A stretch of DNA of 64,000 nt from Cellulomonas sp. (GCF_017744555.1 NZ_JAGIBD010000012.1:1-64000), one strand, 5' to 3'; shown: positions 19,775 through 28,742, numbered from the stretch's first letter. Numbers and translations: made by a program. Notes: a model not told the origin generated them from the sequence alone.

Positions 19775-20035
19775 GTGGGACGAGTCGTCGTCGACGTCAT
19801 GCCGAAGCCCGAGATCCTCGACCCGCAGGGCAAGGCCGTCGCCGGTGCACTGCCGCGGCTGGGCTTCGGCCAGTTCGCCGGGGTGCGCCAGGGCAAGCGG
19901 TTCGAGCTCGAGGTCGACGGGCCGGTGACCGAGGAGATCCTCGCCGCCGCGCGCGCCGCCGGTGAGCAGGTCCTGTCGAACCCGGTGATCGAGGACGTCG
20001 TGGCGGTCTACGAGGACACCGAGGTCTCGGCCTGA
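19775..20035 (+). CDS. purS: phosphoribosylformylglycinamidine synthase subunit PurS
   Basis: 86 residues, the usual size for the small subunit of the three-part FGAM synthase (PurS-PurQ-PurL), which amidates FGAR with glutamine-derived ammonia. The beta-alpha fold is recognisable from [19 protein letters not shown] and the [10 protein letters not shown] strand. GTG 19775 has AGGAG 9 nt upstream. The stop overlaps the purQ ATG. purL, the third subunit, is 22 kb away. Confidence 0.95.
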   Translation: MGRVVVDVMPKPEILDPQGKAVAGALPRLGFGQFAGVRQGKRFELEVDGPVTEEILAAARAAGEQVLSNPVIEDVVAVYEDTEVSA

Positions 20036-20730
20036 TGGCCCGCATCGGCGTCGTCACGTTCCCCGGCACGCTCGACGACCGGGACGCGGCCCGCGCGGTC
20101 CGGCTCGCCGGTGCCGAGGCGGTCTCCCTCTGGCACGCCGACGCCGACCTGCACGGCGTCGACGCCGTGGTCCTGCCCGGTGGCTTCTCGTACGGCGACT
20201 ATCTGCGCGCCGGCGCGATCAGCCGGTTCGCGCCGGTCATGGGCGAGATCGTCGACGCCGCGCACCGGGGCCTGCCGGTGCTGGGCATCTGCAACGGCTT
20301 CCAGGTCCTCACCGAGGCGCACCTGCTGCCCGGCTCGATGATCAAGAACGACCACCTGCACTTCGTCTGCCGTGAGCAGGTGCTGTCCGTCGAGAACGTC
20401 GACACCGCGTGGACGCGCGACTACACGCAGGGCGAGCGGATCACGGTCCCGCTGAAGAACCAGGACGGCCAGTACGTCGCCGACGAGCGCACGCTCGACG
20501 AGCTCGAGGGTGAGGGCCGGGTCGTCTTCCGGTACCAGGACGTGAACCCCAACGGTTCGCGTCGCGGCATCGCCGGCATCACGAACGCGGCCGGCAACGT
20601 CGTCGGCCTCATGCCGCACCCCGAGCACGCGGTGGAGCCGGGCTTCGGTCCCGACGGTGCTCGCGGCCCCCGCACGGGCACGGACGGCCTGCGGTTCTTC
20701 ACGTCGGTCCTGCACGCGCTCGTCGGCTGA
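20035..20730 (+). CDS. purQ: phosphoribosylformylglycinamidine synthase subunit PurQ
   Basis: 231 residues. Class I glutamine amidotransferase that supplies ammonia to PurL. The nucleophile Cys86 is in GICNGFQVL; the His-Glu partners are in MPHPEH near the C-terminus. The ATG overlaps the purS stop (TGATG), so the two are translationally coupled. A double-GNAT gene follows after 7 bp on the same strand and is probably in the same transcript. Confidence 0.97.
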   Translation: MARIGVVTFPGTLDDRDAARAVRLAGAEAVSLWHADADLHGVDAVVLPGGFSYGDYLRAGAISRFAPVMGEIVDAAHRGLPVLGICNGFQVLTEAHLLPGSMIKNDHLHFVCREQVLSVENVDTAWTRDYTQGERITVPLKNQDGQYVADERTLDELEGEGRVVFRYQDVNPNGSRRGIAGITNAAGNVVGLMPHPEHAVEPGFGPDGARGPRTGTDGLRFFTSVLHALVG

Positions 20731-20737
20731 CCGGCGG

Positions 20738-21742
20738 ATGAGCTCGACCACCCGGACCACCGAGCTCGTCGTCGTCGACTGGGACGACCCGGACGCCGCC
20801 CGGTTGCGCACCGCCCAGCAGGCGGAGCTGCGCGCCCGGTACGGTGACGACGACATCGGCCACACCATGACGGGCGAGTCGATCGCGGCGATGGTGCTGC
20901 TGCGGGTCGACGGCGAGCCCGTCGCGTGCGGCGCGATCCGTGACGCGTCGGACGAGCTCGGCGCCGGGACCGGTGAGCTGAAGCGGATGTTCGTGCTGCC
21001 GGAGCGCCGCGGTCAGGGCCACTCCCGCACGGTGCTCGCGGAGCTCGAGCGGATCGCGACCGGCCTCGGCTGGCAGCGCCTCGTCCTCGAGACGGGTGTG
21101 CTGCAGCCCGAGGCGATCGGCCTGTACCTGCGGGCCGGCTACCGGTCGATCGACAACTTCGGCGAGTACGCCGAGGTCATGGACTCGCGCTGCTTCGAGA
21201 AGTCCCTCGCCCCCCAGGCTGCTCGCGTGAGCCGCGCCGAGACGATCGACGAGTCGCGGGTGACCGTCGAGCACGTGACGTGGGACGACGAGGACGCCGC
21301 TGCCCTGCGCCGGGCGATGTGGGCGTGGAACTCCGTCCGGTACCCCGCGTACGTCGCGGAGGTCGAGGACGGCATCGGGTACGACGCCGACGACGCCCAG
21401 CAGGGGATCGGTGTCGTGTCGACGCTGGTCGCCCGCGTGGATGGCCGCCCGGTCGGGACGGCGGCGCTCCGGCTGGCCCGCGACGGCTATCCGGCGGGCT
21501 CGGGCGAGCTGAAGAAGCTCTATGTCGACGACTCGGCCCGTGGCGCCGGGGCGGCGAGGGCGCTCCTCGACGTCATCGAGCAGGACGCCCGCGCGCAGGG
21601 CATGACGAGCATCGTGCTCCAGACGGGCATCCGGCAGCCCGAGGCCGTCGGGCTGTACCTGTCGCTCGGCTACCGCCCGGTCGTGCCGTTCGGCCCGTAC
21701 GGCGCGGACTTCACGTCGCTCTGCTTCGGCAAGCAGCTCTGA
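20738..21742 (+). CDS. tandem two-domain GNAT acetyltransferase
   Basis: 334 residues forming two similar GNAT domains, about 1-155 and 175-334. Each has the acetyl-CoA loop (MFVLPERRGQGHSRTVL, and LYVDDSARGAGAARALL) and a parallel C-terminal strand LQPEAIGLYLRAGYR / RQPEAVGLYLSLGYR. The two halves clearly arose by duplication. The substrate is unknown. It starts 7 bp after purQ, suggesting co-expression with purine synthesis; a mechanistic link cannot be read from sequence. CCGGCGG before the ATG is a weak ribosome site. Confidence 0.88.
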   Translation: MSSTTRTTELVVVDWDDPDAARLRTAQQAELRARYGDDDIGHTMTGESIAAMVLLRVDGEPVACGAIRDASDELGAGTGELKRMFVLPERRGQGHSRTVLAELERIATGLGWQRLVLETGVLQPEAIGLYLRAGYRSIDNFGEYAEVMDSRCFEKSLAPQAARVSRAETIDESRVTVEHVTWDDEDAAALRRAMWAWNSVRYPAYVAEVEDGIGYDADDAQQGIGVVSTLVARVDGRPVGTAALRLARDGYPAGSGELKKLYVDDSARGAGAARALLDVIEQDARAQGMTSIVLQTGIRQPEAVGLYLSLGYRPVVPFGPYGADFTSLCFGKQL

Positions 21743-21846
21743 CCGGGTTCCTCCGGCCCTGACCAGCGGCGCGGCCCGTCTCGGATCGCGGGACGACCGA
21801 CTCCATCCCTAGGCAGGACGGGTCCGCGTACGTACCGTGCGCGCGC

Positions 21847-21936
21847 CCATCCCGAGCGACCGAGAGACCTGGCTCGTCGACGTCGCAGCAACCCCCGACC
21901 TGGTCGGTGCGGGTGCTCCTGCCAGGCCGATGGAGG
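21847..21936 (+). ncRNA. SAM-I-type riboswitch upstream of flavin monooxygenase operon
   Basis: The element shows the conserved S-box-clan core: a GAGAGA region, GCAGCAACC, and GGTGCTCCTGCCAGG before a closing P1. P1 is CCATC (21847-21851) with GATGG (21929-21933). Its 3' strand overlaps the GGAGG Shine-Dalgarno (21932-21936) of the ATG at 21943, so SAM binding should hide the ribosome site directly. A second copy with the same core and P1 exists at 28405-28502 on the other strand. It could be the SAM-I/IV variant class. Confidence 0.85.
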
Positions 21937-21942
21937 AACCGC

Positions 21943-23094
21943 ATGAGTCGCGCACGTCCCTTCCGCCTCGCCGTCGAGCTGTCCGGCGCGGGGGTCCACC
22001 CGGCGGCGTGGCGGCTGCCGCACGCCGACGCCGCCCAGGTGTTCACGGCCCCCTACTGGGTGCGGCTGGCGCAGCACGCCGAGCGGGCGGGCGCGACGCT
22101 CGTCGTGCTCGACGACACCAGCGCCCCTGTCCGCGAGCAGCACGGCGCGCTCGTCGGCGGGCTCGACGCGATCGGTGTCGCGTCGCTGCTCGGCCCGGTG
22201 ACGAGCCGCGCGGGCCTCGCCCCGGTGGTCCCGGTGACGTACCTGGAGCCGTTCCACGTCGGCAAGGCCGTGCAGACGGTCGACCACGTGAGCCTCGGCC
22301 GCGGCGCGGTGCAGGTCGGCATCGCAGCGGCGGACGGGACGCCAGGCGCGGACGACGAGGCCCGCCGGTACGACGAGCGCACGCCGCGCGACGTCGACGC
22401 GGCGTGGCGGGAGGCCGACGACGTCATCGAGGTCGCCACCCGGCTGTGGGACTCGTGGGAGGACGACGCCATCGTGCTCGACGAGGTCGCCGACCGGTAC
22501 ATCGACCGGGACCGCGTGCACGCGATCGAGTTCAGCGGCGAGTTCTTCTCCGTGCACGGTGCGTCGATCACGCCGCGCTCACCGCAGGGTCGCCCGGTGC
22601 TGGTGCTCCGCGGTGACGACCCGCGCGCGCTGGCGGTCGCGGCCCGGCGCGCGGACGTGGTGCGGGTCGCGCTGGACGACGCGACGCCCGCCCGCGTGGA
22701 CGCCGTGCGTGCCGCCGTGGCCGACGCGGGCCGCGACCCCGCCACCGTCACGGTGCTGGTGGACGTCGAGGTGCTGCTCGGCGCGGTCGACTCCGAGGCG
22801 GGTGCCCGGCTGCGGACGCTCGACGACCTGACGCGCCGCCGCCCGGCGGCGAACGAGCTGGTCGGTGGGGTCCTCGGCGTCGCCGACGGCCTCGTGGACC
22901 TCGTCGCGCGCACCGGCGCGGACGGCGCCACCGTCCGGTCGCTCGCGCACGCGACCGACCTCCCGCTGCTCGCCGACGGCGTCGCGCCGCTGCTCCGCGA
23001 CCGCGGCCTGCTCGTCGAGCCCACCCCCGGCGGCACGCTGCGCGACGTGCTCGGCCTGGCCCGCCCCGCCAGCCGGTACGCGACCGCCCGCTGA
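21943..23094 (+). CDS. LLM-class flavin-dependent oxidoreductase
   Basis: 383 residues, a bacterial luciferase-like TIM barrel of the group containing alkanesulfonate and nitrilotriacetate monooxygenases. VASLLGPVTSRAGLAPVVP and the TVDHVSLGRGAVQVGI strand are typical. The middle, about 210-330, is shorter and more divergent than in classical members. ATG 21943 has GGAGG overlapping the riboswitch P1. Control by SAM and the following DszA/NtaA-like gene suggest release of sulfur from an organosulfur compound; the substrate is unknown. Confidence 0.85.
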   Translation: MSRARPFRLAVELSGAGVHPAAWRLPHADAAQVFTAPYWVRLAQHAERAGATLVVLDDTSAPVREQHGALVGGLDAIGVASLLGPVTSRAGLAPVVPVTYLEPFHVGKAVQTVDHVSLGRGAVQVGIAAADGTPGADDEARRYDERTPRDVDAAWREADDVIEVATRLWDSWEDDAIVLDEVADRYIDRDRVHAIEFSGEFFSVHGASITPRSPQGRPVLVLRGDDPRALAVAARRADVVRVALDDATPARVDAVRAAVADAGRDPATVTVLVDVEVLLGAVDSEAGARLRTLDDLTRRRPAANELVGGVLGVADGLVDLVARTGADGATVRSLAHATDLPLLADGVAPLLRDRGLLVEPTPGGTLRDVLGLARPASRYATAR

Positions 23095-23134
23095 GCCCGC
23101 CCGCGACCACGCACGAGACCCCGAGAGCGACCCC

Positions 23135-24514
23135 ATGCCGAAGAAGCAGATCCACCTCGCCGCCCACTTCCCGGGCGTCAACCACCACACCGTCTGGACC
23201 GACCCGTCCCACCGCCCCGAGACGCAGTCGTCGTTCGCGTCCTTCCAGCACCTCGCCGCGACCGCCGAGCGCGGGCTGTTCGACTTCGTCTTCCTCGCCG
23301 AGGGTCTGCGGCTGCGTGAGCACCGCGGGCAGCTCGTCGACCAGGACGTGGTCGGCCGCCCGGACACGTACGCGGTGCTCGCCGCGCTCGCGGGCGTCAC
23401 GACACACGTCGGTCTCGCGGGCACCATCAACGCGACGTTCAACGACCCGTACGAGCTCGCGCGGCAGTTCGCGACGCTCGACCACCTGTCGGCGGGCCGG
23501 GCGGCGTGGAACGTCGTGACGTCGTCGGACGCGTTCCACGGTGCGAACTTCCGGCGAGGCGGCTACCTCGCGTACGAGGACCGGTACGAGCGGGCGCGCG
23601 AGGTCGTCGAGGCGGCGCGTGCGCTGTGGGACGCGTGGGCGCCGGATGCCGTGGTCGCCGACGCCACGACGGGCGACTTCGTCCGGCCCGGTGCGCTCGG
23701 CACCGTGCGGACCGGTGGACGGCTCGTCGACATCGAGGCCGTCCCGTCGCTGCCGCGCCCCCCTCAGGGCCACCCGGTCATCATCCAGGCGGGCGACTCG
23801 GACGGCGGCCGCGAGCTCGCCGCCCAGGTCGCCGACGCGGTGTTCTCGCGGCACAGCGAGCTCGCCGACGGTCAGGCGTTCTACGCGGACGTCAAGGGCC
23901 GCCTGGCCCGGTACGGCCGCCGGCCCGACGACCTCAAGATCCTCCCGGGCGCGTCGTTCGTGCTCGGCGACACGGCCGCGGAGGCCGAGGAGCGGCTGCG
24001 CGAGATCCAGCACCAGCAGGTCCGGCCCAGCGTCGCGCGCGCGTTCGTCGAGCAGGTGTGGAACCAGGACCTGTCCGCGTACGACGTCGACGGTCCGCTC
24101 CCGGACGTCGACCCCGTGACGGACGCGCCGTCGGTCACGCAAGGCAAGGCCGGATTCTTCCGCGACCCGCTCGTGGTGGCGAAGCAGTGGCGCGAGCTGT
24201 CCGAGGCGAAGGGCCTGTCGATCCGCGAGCTCGTCATCCAGGTGATCGGCCGGCACTCGTTCGTCGGCACGCCCGCGCACGTCGCCGCCGAGATCGACCG
24301 GTACGTGCAGGAGGACGCGTCCGACGGGTTCATCCTCGTCCCGCACCTCACGCCGCACGGGCTCGACGAGTTCGTCGACCGCGTCGTGCCGCTGCTGCAG
24401 GAGCGCGGCTCGTTCCGCACGTCCTACGAGGGGACCACCCTGCGCGGCCACCTGGGTCTCCCGCCGGCCGACGCGTTCGGCCGCACCGCCGACGCCCTGG
24501 CCACCGTCTCCTGA
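23135..24514 (+). CDS. NtaA/SnaA/DszA-family FMN-dependent monooxygenase
   Basis: 459 residues, the usual length of the family. It has the N-terminal IHLAAHFPGVNHHTVW, TINATFNDPYELARQFATLDHLS, AAWNVVTSSD and the ASDGFILVPHLTPHGLDEFV C-terminal signatures. These enzymes use FMNH2 from a partner reductase and oxygen to oxidise organosulfur or related substrates. It lies 40 bp after the first luciferase-like gene, in one operon behind the SAM riboswitch. No flavin reductase gene is nearby. The TTVWTDP region near the active site is conserved, so activity is expected. Confidence 0.9.
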   Translation: MPKKQIHLAAHFPGVNHHTVWTDPSHRPETQSSFASFQHLAATAERGLFDFVFLAEGLRLREHRGQLVDQDVVGRPDTYAVLAALAGVTTHVGLAGTINATFNDPYELARQFATLDHLSAGRAAWNVVTSSDAFHGANFRRGGYLAYEDRYERAREVVEAARALWDAWAPDAVVADATTGDFVRPGALGTVRTGGRLVDIEAVPSLPRPPQGHPVIIQAGDSDGGRELAAQVADAVFSRHSELADGQAFYADVKGRLARYGRRPDDLKILPGASFVLGDTAAEAEERLREIQHQQVRPSVARAFVEQVWNQDLSAYDVDGPLPDVDPVTDAPSVTQGKAGFFRDPLVVAKQWRELSEAKGLSIRELVIQVIGRHSFVGTPAHVAAEIDRYVQEDASDGFILVPHLTPHGLDEFVDRVVPLLQERGSFRTSYEGTTLRGHLGLPPADAFGRTADALATVS

Positions 24515-24542
24515 CCGTCCGGACCGCACCGAGGAGGACCGC

Positions 24543-25346
24543 ATGACCACCACGACCGACACCGACACGTTCGTCGCCGACTGGCAGGCCTGGCACGACG
24601 CGCGCGAGGCCTACTACCGCGACCCGCACGGCTGGGTCGCGATCACCGCGATCCACTGGCTCACGGCCGAGCCGGTCACGCTCGACGGCGTCCCCGGCCG
24701 CTGGTCGGCGCCGGTCGGCGGCGTCCTGCGCCTCGAGGCCGCGGACACCGACGGCCTCACGCTCGCCGACGGCACGGTCGTCGACGGCACGGCCGAGCTC
24801 GACCCGGTCGAGGGCGCCCCCGGCCTGCACGTCCGCTCGGGCGACCTGCTGCTCGAGGTCGCCCGTCGCACGGGCCACGTGATCGTGCGCGTGCACGACC
24901 CGCTGGCCCCGCAGCTCGCCGCGTTCGAGGGCATCCCGACGTACGCGCCCGACGAGCGGTGGGTCGTGACCGGCCGGCTCGAACGGTTCGACGAGCCGCG
25001 CCGCGTGACGACCGGCGGTGTCGTCGAGGGCCTCGAGCACCACCACCGGGCGGTCGGTGTCGTGCGGTTCGCGATCGACGGCATCGACCAGGCGCTCACC
25101 GTGTTCGACCAGGGGGCCCGCGGGCTCGGCGTGCTGTTCCGCGACGCGACGAGCGGTGTCACGACCTACCCGGCGTCCCGCACGCTCACGCTCGGCCCGG
25201 TCGCCGAGGACGGCACGGTGACGCTCGACCTCAACCGCGCAGCCAACCTGCCGTGCGGTCTGACGCAGTTCGCGACGTGCCCCGTGCCGCCGCCCGAGAA
25301 CGTGCTCACGGTCTCGGTCGAGGCGGGGGAGAAGTGGGTGCGCTGA
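24543..25346 (+). CDS. DUF1684 family protein
   Basis: 267 residues. The family's hallmark C-terminus is present: NLPCGLTQFATCPVPPPEN, with two conserved Cys, after a beta-rich body. DUF1684 proteins have no settled biochemical role. No signal peptide or membrane segment is seen. It lies 28 bp after the DszA-like monooxygenase with GAGGAGG before the ATG, so it is the third gene of the SAM-riboswitch operon. That context is a useful hint that this member serves sulfur metabolism. Confidence 0.87.
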   Translation: MTTTTDTDTFVADWQAWHDAREAYYRDPHGWVAITAIHWLTAEPVTLDGVPGRWSAPVGGVLRLEAADTDGLTLADGTVVDGTAELDPVEGAPGLHVRSGDLLLEVARRTGHVIVRVHDPLAPQLAAFEGIPTYAPDERWVVTGRLERFDEPRRVTTGGVVEGLEHHHRAVGVVRFAIDGIDQALTVFDQGARGLGVLFRDATSGVTTYPASRTLTLGPVAEDGTVTLDLNRAANLPCGLTQFATCPVPPPENVLTVSVEAGEKWVR

Positions 25347-25452
25347 CCCTCGGAGAACAGCCGGGTCCGGGTGCGGTCGGGGCACGGTCGACCTACCGTG
25401 GCTCGACCGCCTCCGGCCGTCTCCGCGCCGGAGGCCCGACGAGGAGGTCGCG

Positions 25453-25974
25453 ATGGCGCAGGACGACGTGCGGGAGCGCGAGACGCAGGACGACGACGTC
25501 GAGTCGCGCGTGGCCAAGGTCGCCGAGCTCATCAAGGACGCCCGCATCGCGATGCTCACCACGGTCGCGGCGGACGGCAGCCTCGTGAGCCGGCCGATGG
25601 GCGTGCAGGACGTGGACTTCGACGGCGACCTGTGGTTCTTCGCCGACGCCGACAGCCACAAGGTGGACGAGATCGAGCACGGCAGCCCCGCGAACGCCGC
25701 GTTCGCCGACCGCTCGTCGTGGGTCTCCGTCTCGGGGCCGGCCGAGGTGGTCCGCGACACGGCGAAGGCCCGCGAGCTGTGGGGACCGACCGCCCAGGCC
25801 TGGTACCCCGACGGCCCGGAGACGCCCGGCCTCGTGCTGGTGGTGCTGCACGGGCAGACGGCCGAGTACTGGGACTCCGCAGGCGGCCGGCTCGCCACCG
25901 CCCTGAGCCTCGTCAAGGCCGCGGTGAAGCACGAGCGGTACGACGGCGGCGAGAACGAGACCGTCCGGCTCTGA
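25453..25974 (+). CDS. pyridoxamine 5'-phosphate oxidase-like (general stress protein 26 type)
   Basis: 173 residues, split-barrel flavin-binding fold of the GSP26/PNPOx-like group. Signatures are ARIAMLTTVAADGSLVSRPM, DGDLWFFADADSHKVDEI and SVSGPAEVV. Members bind FMN, FAD or F420 and are mostly of unknown substrate; true pyridoxamine oxidase activity is unlikely. The ATG is preceded by GAGGAGGTCGCG. It is a single gene, convergent with a DUF1345 membrane protein with only 5 bp between stops. Confidence 0.87.
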   Translation: MAQDDVRERETQDDDVESRVAKVAELIKDARIAMLTTVAADGSLVSRPMGVQDVDFDGDLWFFADADSHKVDEIEHGSPANAAFADRSSWVSVSGPAEVVRDTAKARELWGPTAQAWYPDGPETPGLVLVVLHGQTAEYWDSAGGRLATALSLVKAAVKHERYDGGENETVRL

Positions 25975-25979
25975 GCCGT

Positions 25980-26621
25980 TCAGAGGCCGCCGACGAGGTT
26001 GACGACAAGCGCGATGATCACGGTCCCGAACATGTAGGACAGCAGTGCGTGGGCCAACGCCGTCCGGCGGAACGCCGAGGACTCCAGGTCCGTGTCGGAG
26101 ATCGCGAAGCTCATCCCGATCGTCACGGCGACGTACGCGAAGTCCGTGTACCGCGGCGGCTCGTCCTGGTGGAAGTCGATGCCGCCCGGCGTCCCGCCGA
26201 AGTACATGCGCGCGTACCGCAGGGCGAACACCGTGTGGATCGCCGCCCACGACGCGACGACGCTCGCGACCACCGCGAGCGTCGGCAGCGCCTTGCCGTC
26301 GTCGGGACCGACGAGCACGACGGTGACGCCGGCCAGGCTGACGATCGCCCCCGCGATCACGACGAGGTGCGCGCCGGTCCGGGTCGGCTCCTCGCGGACC
26401 GCGTGCGCCGCCGTCTGGCGCGGGTCCATCGGTCCGACGACGGCCCACGTGGTGACGCAGAACAGCACCCCGGTCGTCGCCCACCCGGCGAGCACCGCGA
26501 CGACCGGCGAGGTCCACCGGACGACGAGCGCCACCACGACCCCCACGAGGACGCCGACGCCGAGGCGCGCGACGGGAGCGACGCCGTGGGTCGGACGTCG
26601 CGCGGGCGGGGTGACGGTCAC
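25980..26621 (-). CDS. DUF1345 membrane protein
   Basis: 213 residues with five predicted membrane helices, and the DUF1345 signature YARMYFGG...GIDFHQDEPPRYTDFAYVAVTIG near residues 140-170. The function is unknown. The GTG at 26621 starts the frame with no obvious Shine-Dalgarno. It stands alone between convergent neighbours on one side and metZ, transcribed the same way, on the other; about 90 bp separate it from the metZ stop. Confidence 0.85.
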   Translation of the reverse strand: MTVTPPARRPTHGVAPVARLGVGVLVGVVVALVVRWTSPVVAVLAGWATTGVLFCVTTWAVVGPMDPRQTAAHAVREEPTRTGAHLVVIAGAIVSLAGVTVVLVGPDDGKALPTLAVVASVVASWAAIHTVFALRYARMYFGGTPGGIDFHQDEPPRYTDFAYVAVTIGMSFAISDTDLESSAFRRTALAHALLSYMFGTVIIALVVNLVGGL

Positions 26622-26712
26622 CGGCCCAGTGAACCGCGCACCGGAGGCGTGGGGCCACGGTCAGCGTGTCCGGGTCGGGCGCAGGACCTCGGCACCACGC
26701 AGCCCTCCGCCG

Positions 26713-27984
26713 TCAGTCGGGCAGCCGGTCCAGCGCCTGCGCGAGGTCGGCGATCAGGTCGTCGGCGTCCTCGAGCCCCACGGACAGCCGCACGGTCGAC
26801 TCGGCGATCCCCACCTTCGCGCGCCCCTCGGCACCGAGCTTGCGGTGCGTGGTCGTCGCGGGGTGCGTCACCATCGACTTCGCGTCGCCCAGGTTGTTCG
26901 AGATGTCGAGGATCCGCAACGAGTCGAGCACGCCGAACGTGGCCTTCTTCGCGACGTCGGCCGACGCGCCCTCGGGCACGCGCAGGTTGAACGTCACGAC
27001 CGTCCCGCCGCCGGACTGCTGCGCGAGCGCGAGCGCGTGCTGCGGGTGCGACGCCAGGTACGGGTACCGGACGAGCGAGACGCCCGGCTGCTGCTCGAGC
27101 CACGTCGCCAGCCGCAGGGCCGACGCCGTCTGGTGCCGCACGCGCAGCGACAGGGTCTCGAGACCCTTGAGCAGCACCCACGCGTTGAACGCGGACAGCG
27201 ACGGCCCGGTGTTGCGGATGAGCGTCTGGACGGGCCCGCGGACGTACTCCTCGCTGCCGAGGATCGCCCCGCCGAGCACCCGCCCCTGCCCGTCGATGTG
27301 CTTGGTCGCCGAGTAGACGACGACGTCCGCCCCGAGGTCGAGCGGCCGGGACAGCACGGGCGTCGCGAACACGTTGTCGACGATGACGAGCGCCCCTGCG
27401 GCGTGCCCGAGCCGGCTCACGGCGGCGATGTCGACGAGGTCCTGCATGGGGTTCGACGGCGTCTCGAAGAACACGACGTCCGCGGGCGTCGACAGCGCCT
27501 CCTCCCACTGGGAGAGGACGTGCCCGTCGACGTAGTCGGTGCGCACGCCCCACTTGGCGAGGATCTCGTCGAAGATCACCACGGACGACCCGAACAGCGC
27601 GCGGGCGGCGACGACGCGCGACCCCTGCTGCAGGACGGCGGCGAGCGCGGTGAACACGGCCGACATGCCGGTCGCGGTGGCGTACGCGGCATCGGCGCCC
27701 TCGAGCAGGCGGAGCCGCTCCTCGAACGTCGAGACGGTCGGGTTGTTGTACCGGGAGTACAGGAACCGGTCCCGCTCGCCCGCGAACGCCGCCTCGGCCT
27801 CGGCCGCCGAGTCGTACGTGTAGGCCTGCGTGAGATAGATCGCCTCGGACACCTCGTGGAACTCGGAGCGCACGAGGCCGCCGCGCACGGCGAGCGTGTC
27901 GGGTCGCAGGCTGTCGCGGGAGGCGCGACGGTCGTCCCAGTCGAGCGGACCGGGGACCCGGACGCCGTCCGGCCGGGCGCTCAC
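26713..27984 (-). CDS. metZ: O-succinylhomoserine sulfhydrylase
   Basis: 423 residues. PLP-dependent Cys/Met-metabolism enzyme that replaces the succinyl (or acetyl) group of activated homoserine with sulfide to form homocysteine for methionine synthesis. The PLP lysine is in YSATKHIDGQGR. SRYNNPTVSTFEERL and FETPSNPMQDLVDI are typical of MetZ in actinobacteria. The GTG at 27984 overlaps the rhodanese TGA in a GTGA. The operon starts at a SAM-type riboswitch, giving the expected end-product feedback. Confidence 0.93.
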   Translation of the reverse strand: MSARPDGVRVPGPLDWDDRRASRDSLRPDTLAVRGGLVRSEFHEVSEAIYLTQAYTYDSAAEAEAAFAGERDRFLYSRYNNPTVSTFEERLRLLEGADAAYATATGMSAVFTALAAVLQQGSRVVAARALFGSSVVIFDEILAKWGVRTDYVDGHVLSQWEEALSTPADVVFFETPSNPMQDLVDIAAVSRLGHAAGALVIVDNVFATPVLSRPLDLGADVVVYSATKHIDGQGRVLGGAILGSEEYVRGPVQTLIRNTGPSLSAFNAWVLLKGLETLSLRVRHQTASALRLATWLEQQPGVSLVRYPYLASHPQHALALAQQSGGGTVVTFNLRVPEGASADVAKKATFGVLDSLRILDISNNLGDAKSMVTHPATTTHRKLGAEGRAKVGIAESTVRLSVGLEDADDLIADLAQALDRLPD

Positions 27985-28400
27985 CGCTGCCGCCACGGCA
28001 GGCCGGCGGCGCGCCAGCCCTCGTGCCCGCGCTGCCCGTCGGGCCCGATGCCGCCCTCGAAGCCGTCGAGCACGTTGTACGCCGGGCCGAGCCCGGCCGC
28101 CGTCGCCGCCTGCGCGGCCGCGACGGACCGCACGCCGGACCGGCACAGGAACACGACGGGCCGCTCGTCGCCGGGGGCGAGGCCCGCCTCGGCGAGCTGC
28201 GTGAGGAACTGCGGGTTCTGGCGGCCCGACGGCGCCTGCACCCACTCGACGAACGCGGCGCGCCCTCCGAGCGCGTCCGCGTCGGGGATGCCGATCTGCG
28301 TCCACTCGCCGTCGGTGCGCACGTCGACCAGCAGCGCGCGCTCGTCAGTCGTGACCAGGTCGAACGCCTCTTGCGGGGTCAGGTCGCCTGCGTAGCTCAT
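27981..28400 (-). CDS. single-domain rhodanese
   Basis: 139 residues, one rhodanese domain. The active-site Cys is in FLCRSGVRS; the CRSGxRS loop is that of small sulfurtransferases. Ahead of it, LLVDVRTDGEWTQIG is the CH2A-like signature. It likely delivers or carries persulfide for the coupled metZ product. The ATG at 28400 has GGAGG (minus strand 28409-28405) overlapping the P1 helix of the upstream riboswitch. It is the first gene of the rhodanese-metZ pair. Confidence 0.92.
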   Translation of the reverse strand: MSYAGDLTPQEAFDLVTTDERALLVDVRTDGEWTQIGIPDADALGGRAAFVEWVQAPSGRQNPQFLTQLAEAGLAPGDERPVVFLCRSGVRSVAAAQAATAAGLGPAYNVLDGFEGGIGPDGQRGHEGWRAAGLPWRQR

Positions 28401-28404
28401 CTCG

Positions 28405-28502
28405 CCTCCATCGGTCCTGGCGGTAGCACCCTCGGCCGGGCACGTGGTGCCCGCGGGTTGCTGCGGCGTCGTCGAGCCAGATCTCTCGGCCGCTCTGGAT
28501 GG
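28405..28502 (-). ncRNA. SAM-I-type riboswitch upstream of rhodanese-metZ
   Basis: Read on the minus strand it repeats the core seen at 21847: GAGAGA, CGCAGCAACC, and GGTGCTACCGCCAGG. P1 is closed by CCATC (28502-28498) with GATGG (28412-28408). The Shine-Dalgarno GGAGG (28409-28405) overlaps P1, pointing to translational repression by SAM. Paired changes such as CTGG/CCAG being retained in both copies while flanks differ support the fold. Confidence 0.85.
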
Positions 28503-28621
28503 TGGGGCGATGCTACGCGGACGCGCCGACGCCCTCCAAGTGCTGGACACGGTGTCCCGTCATCCGAGACGCGCGGGGCGTCCCGTTGACACGACCAGGC
28601 GACCTTGGCGACCCTCTTTCC

Positions 28622-28742
28622 AGGTCATGAGCGCCAGCGCGAAGCCCCGGCTCGCTGGCCGGCAACCCTCCTCCGCGGCGGGGTGCCCCGGGTGACGACC
28701 TGGCTGGTCGCCGTCCGGCGTCCGGCAAGCGCGGGGTCCACC
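28622..28742 (+). ncRNA. SAM-IV riboswitch upstream of class V aminotransferase
   Basis: The sequence follows the actinomycete SAM-IV layout closely: GGTCATGAGCGCCAGCG, then GCCCCGG, GGCCGGCAACCCTCC, GGGGTGCCCCGGGTGACGACC, and the 3' module ending CCGGCAAGCGCGGGG. P1 is closed by GGTC (28623-28626) with GACC (28697-28700). Downstream, TCCACC-AGGC (28737-28746) can pair with GCCT-G-TGGA (28762-28770), which would cover part of the GGAGG at 28768-28772. Confidence 0.9.

Noticed and set aside
20738-21742. Two separate GNAT genes
   Set aside because: The frame is continuous without stop or ribosome site between the domains, so it is one two-domain protein.
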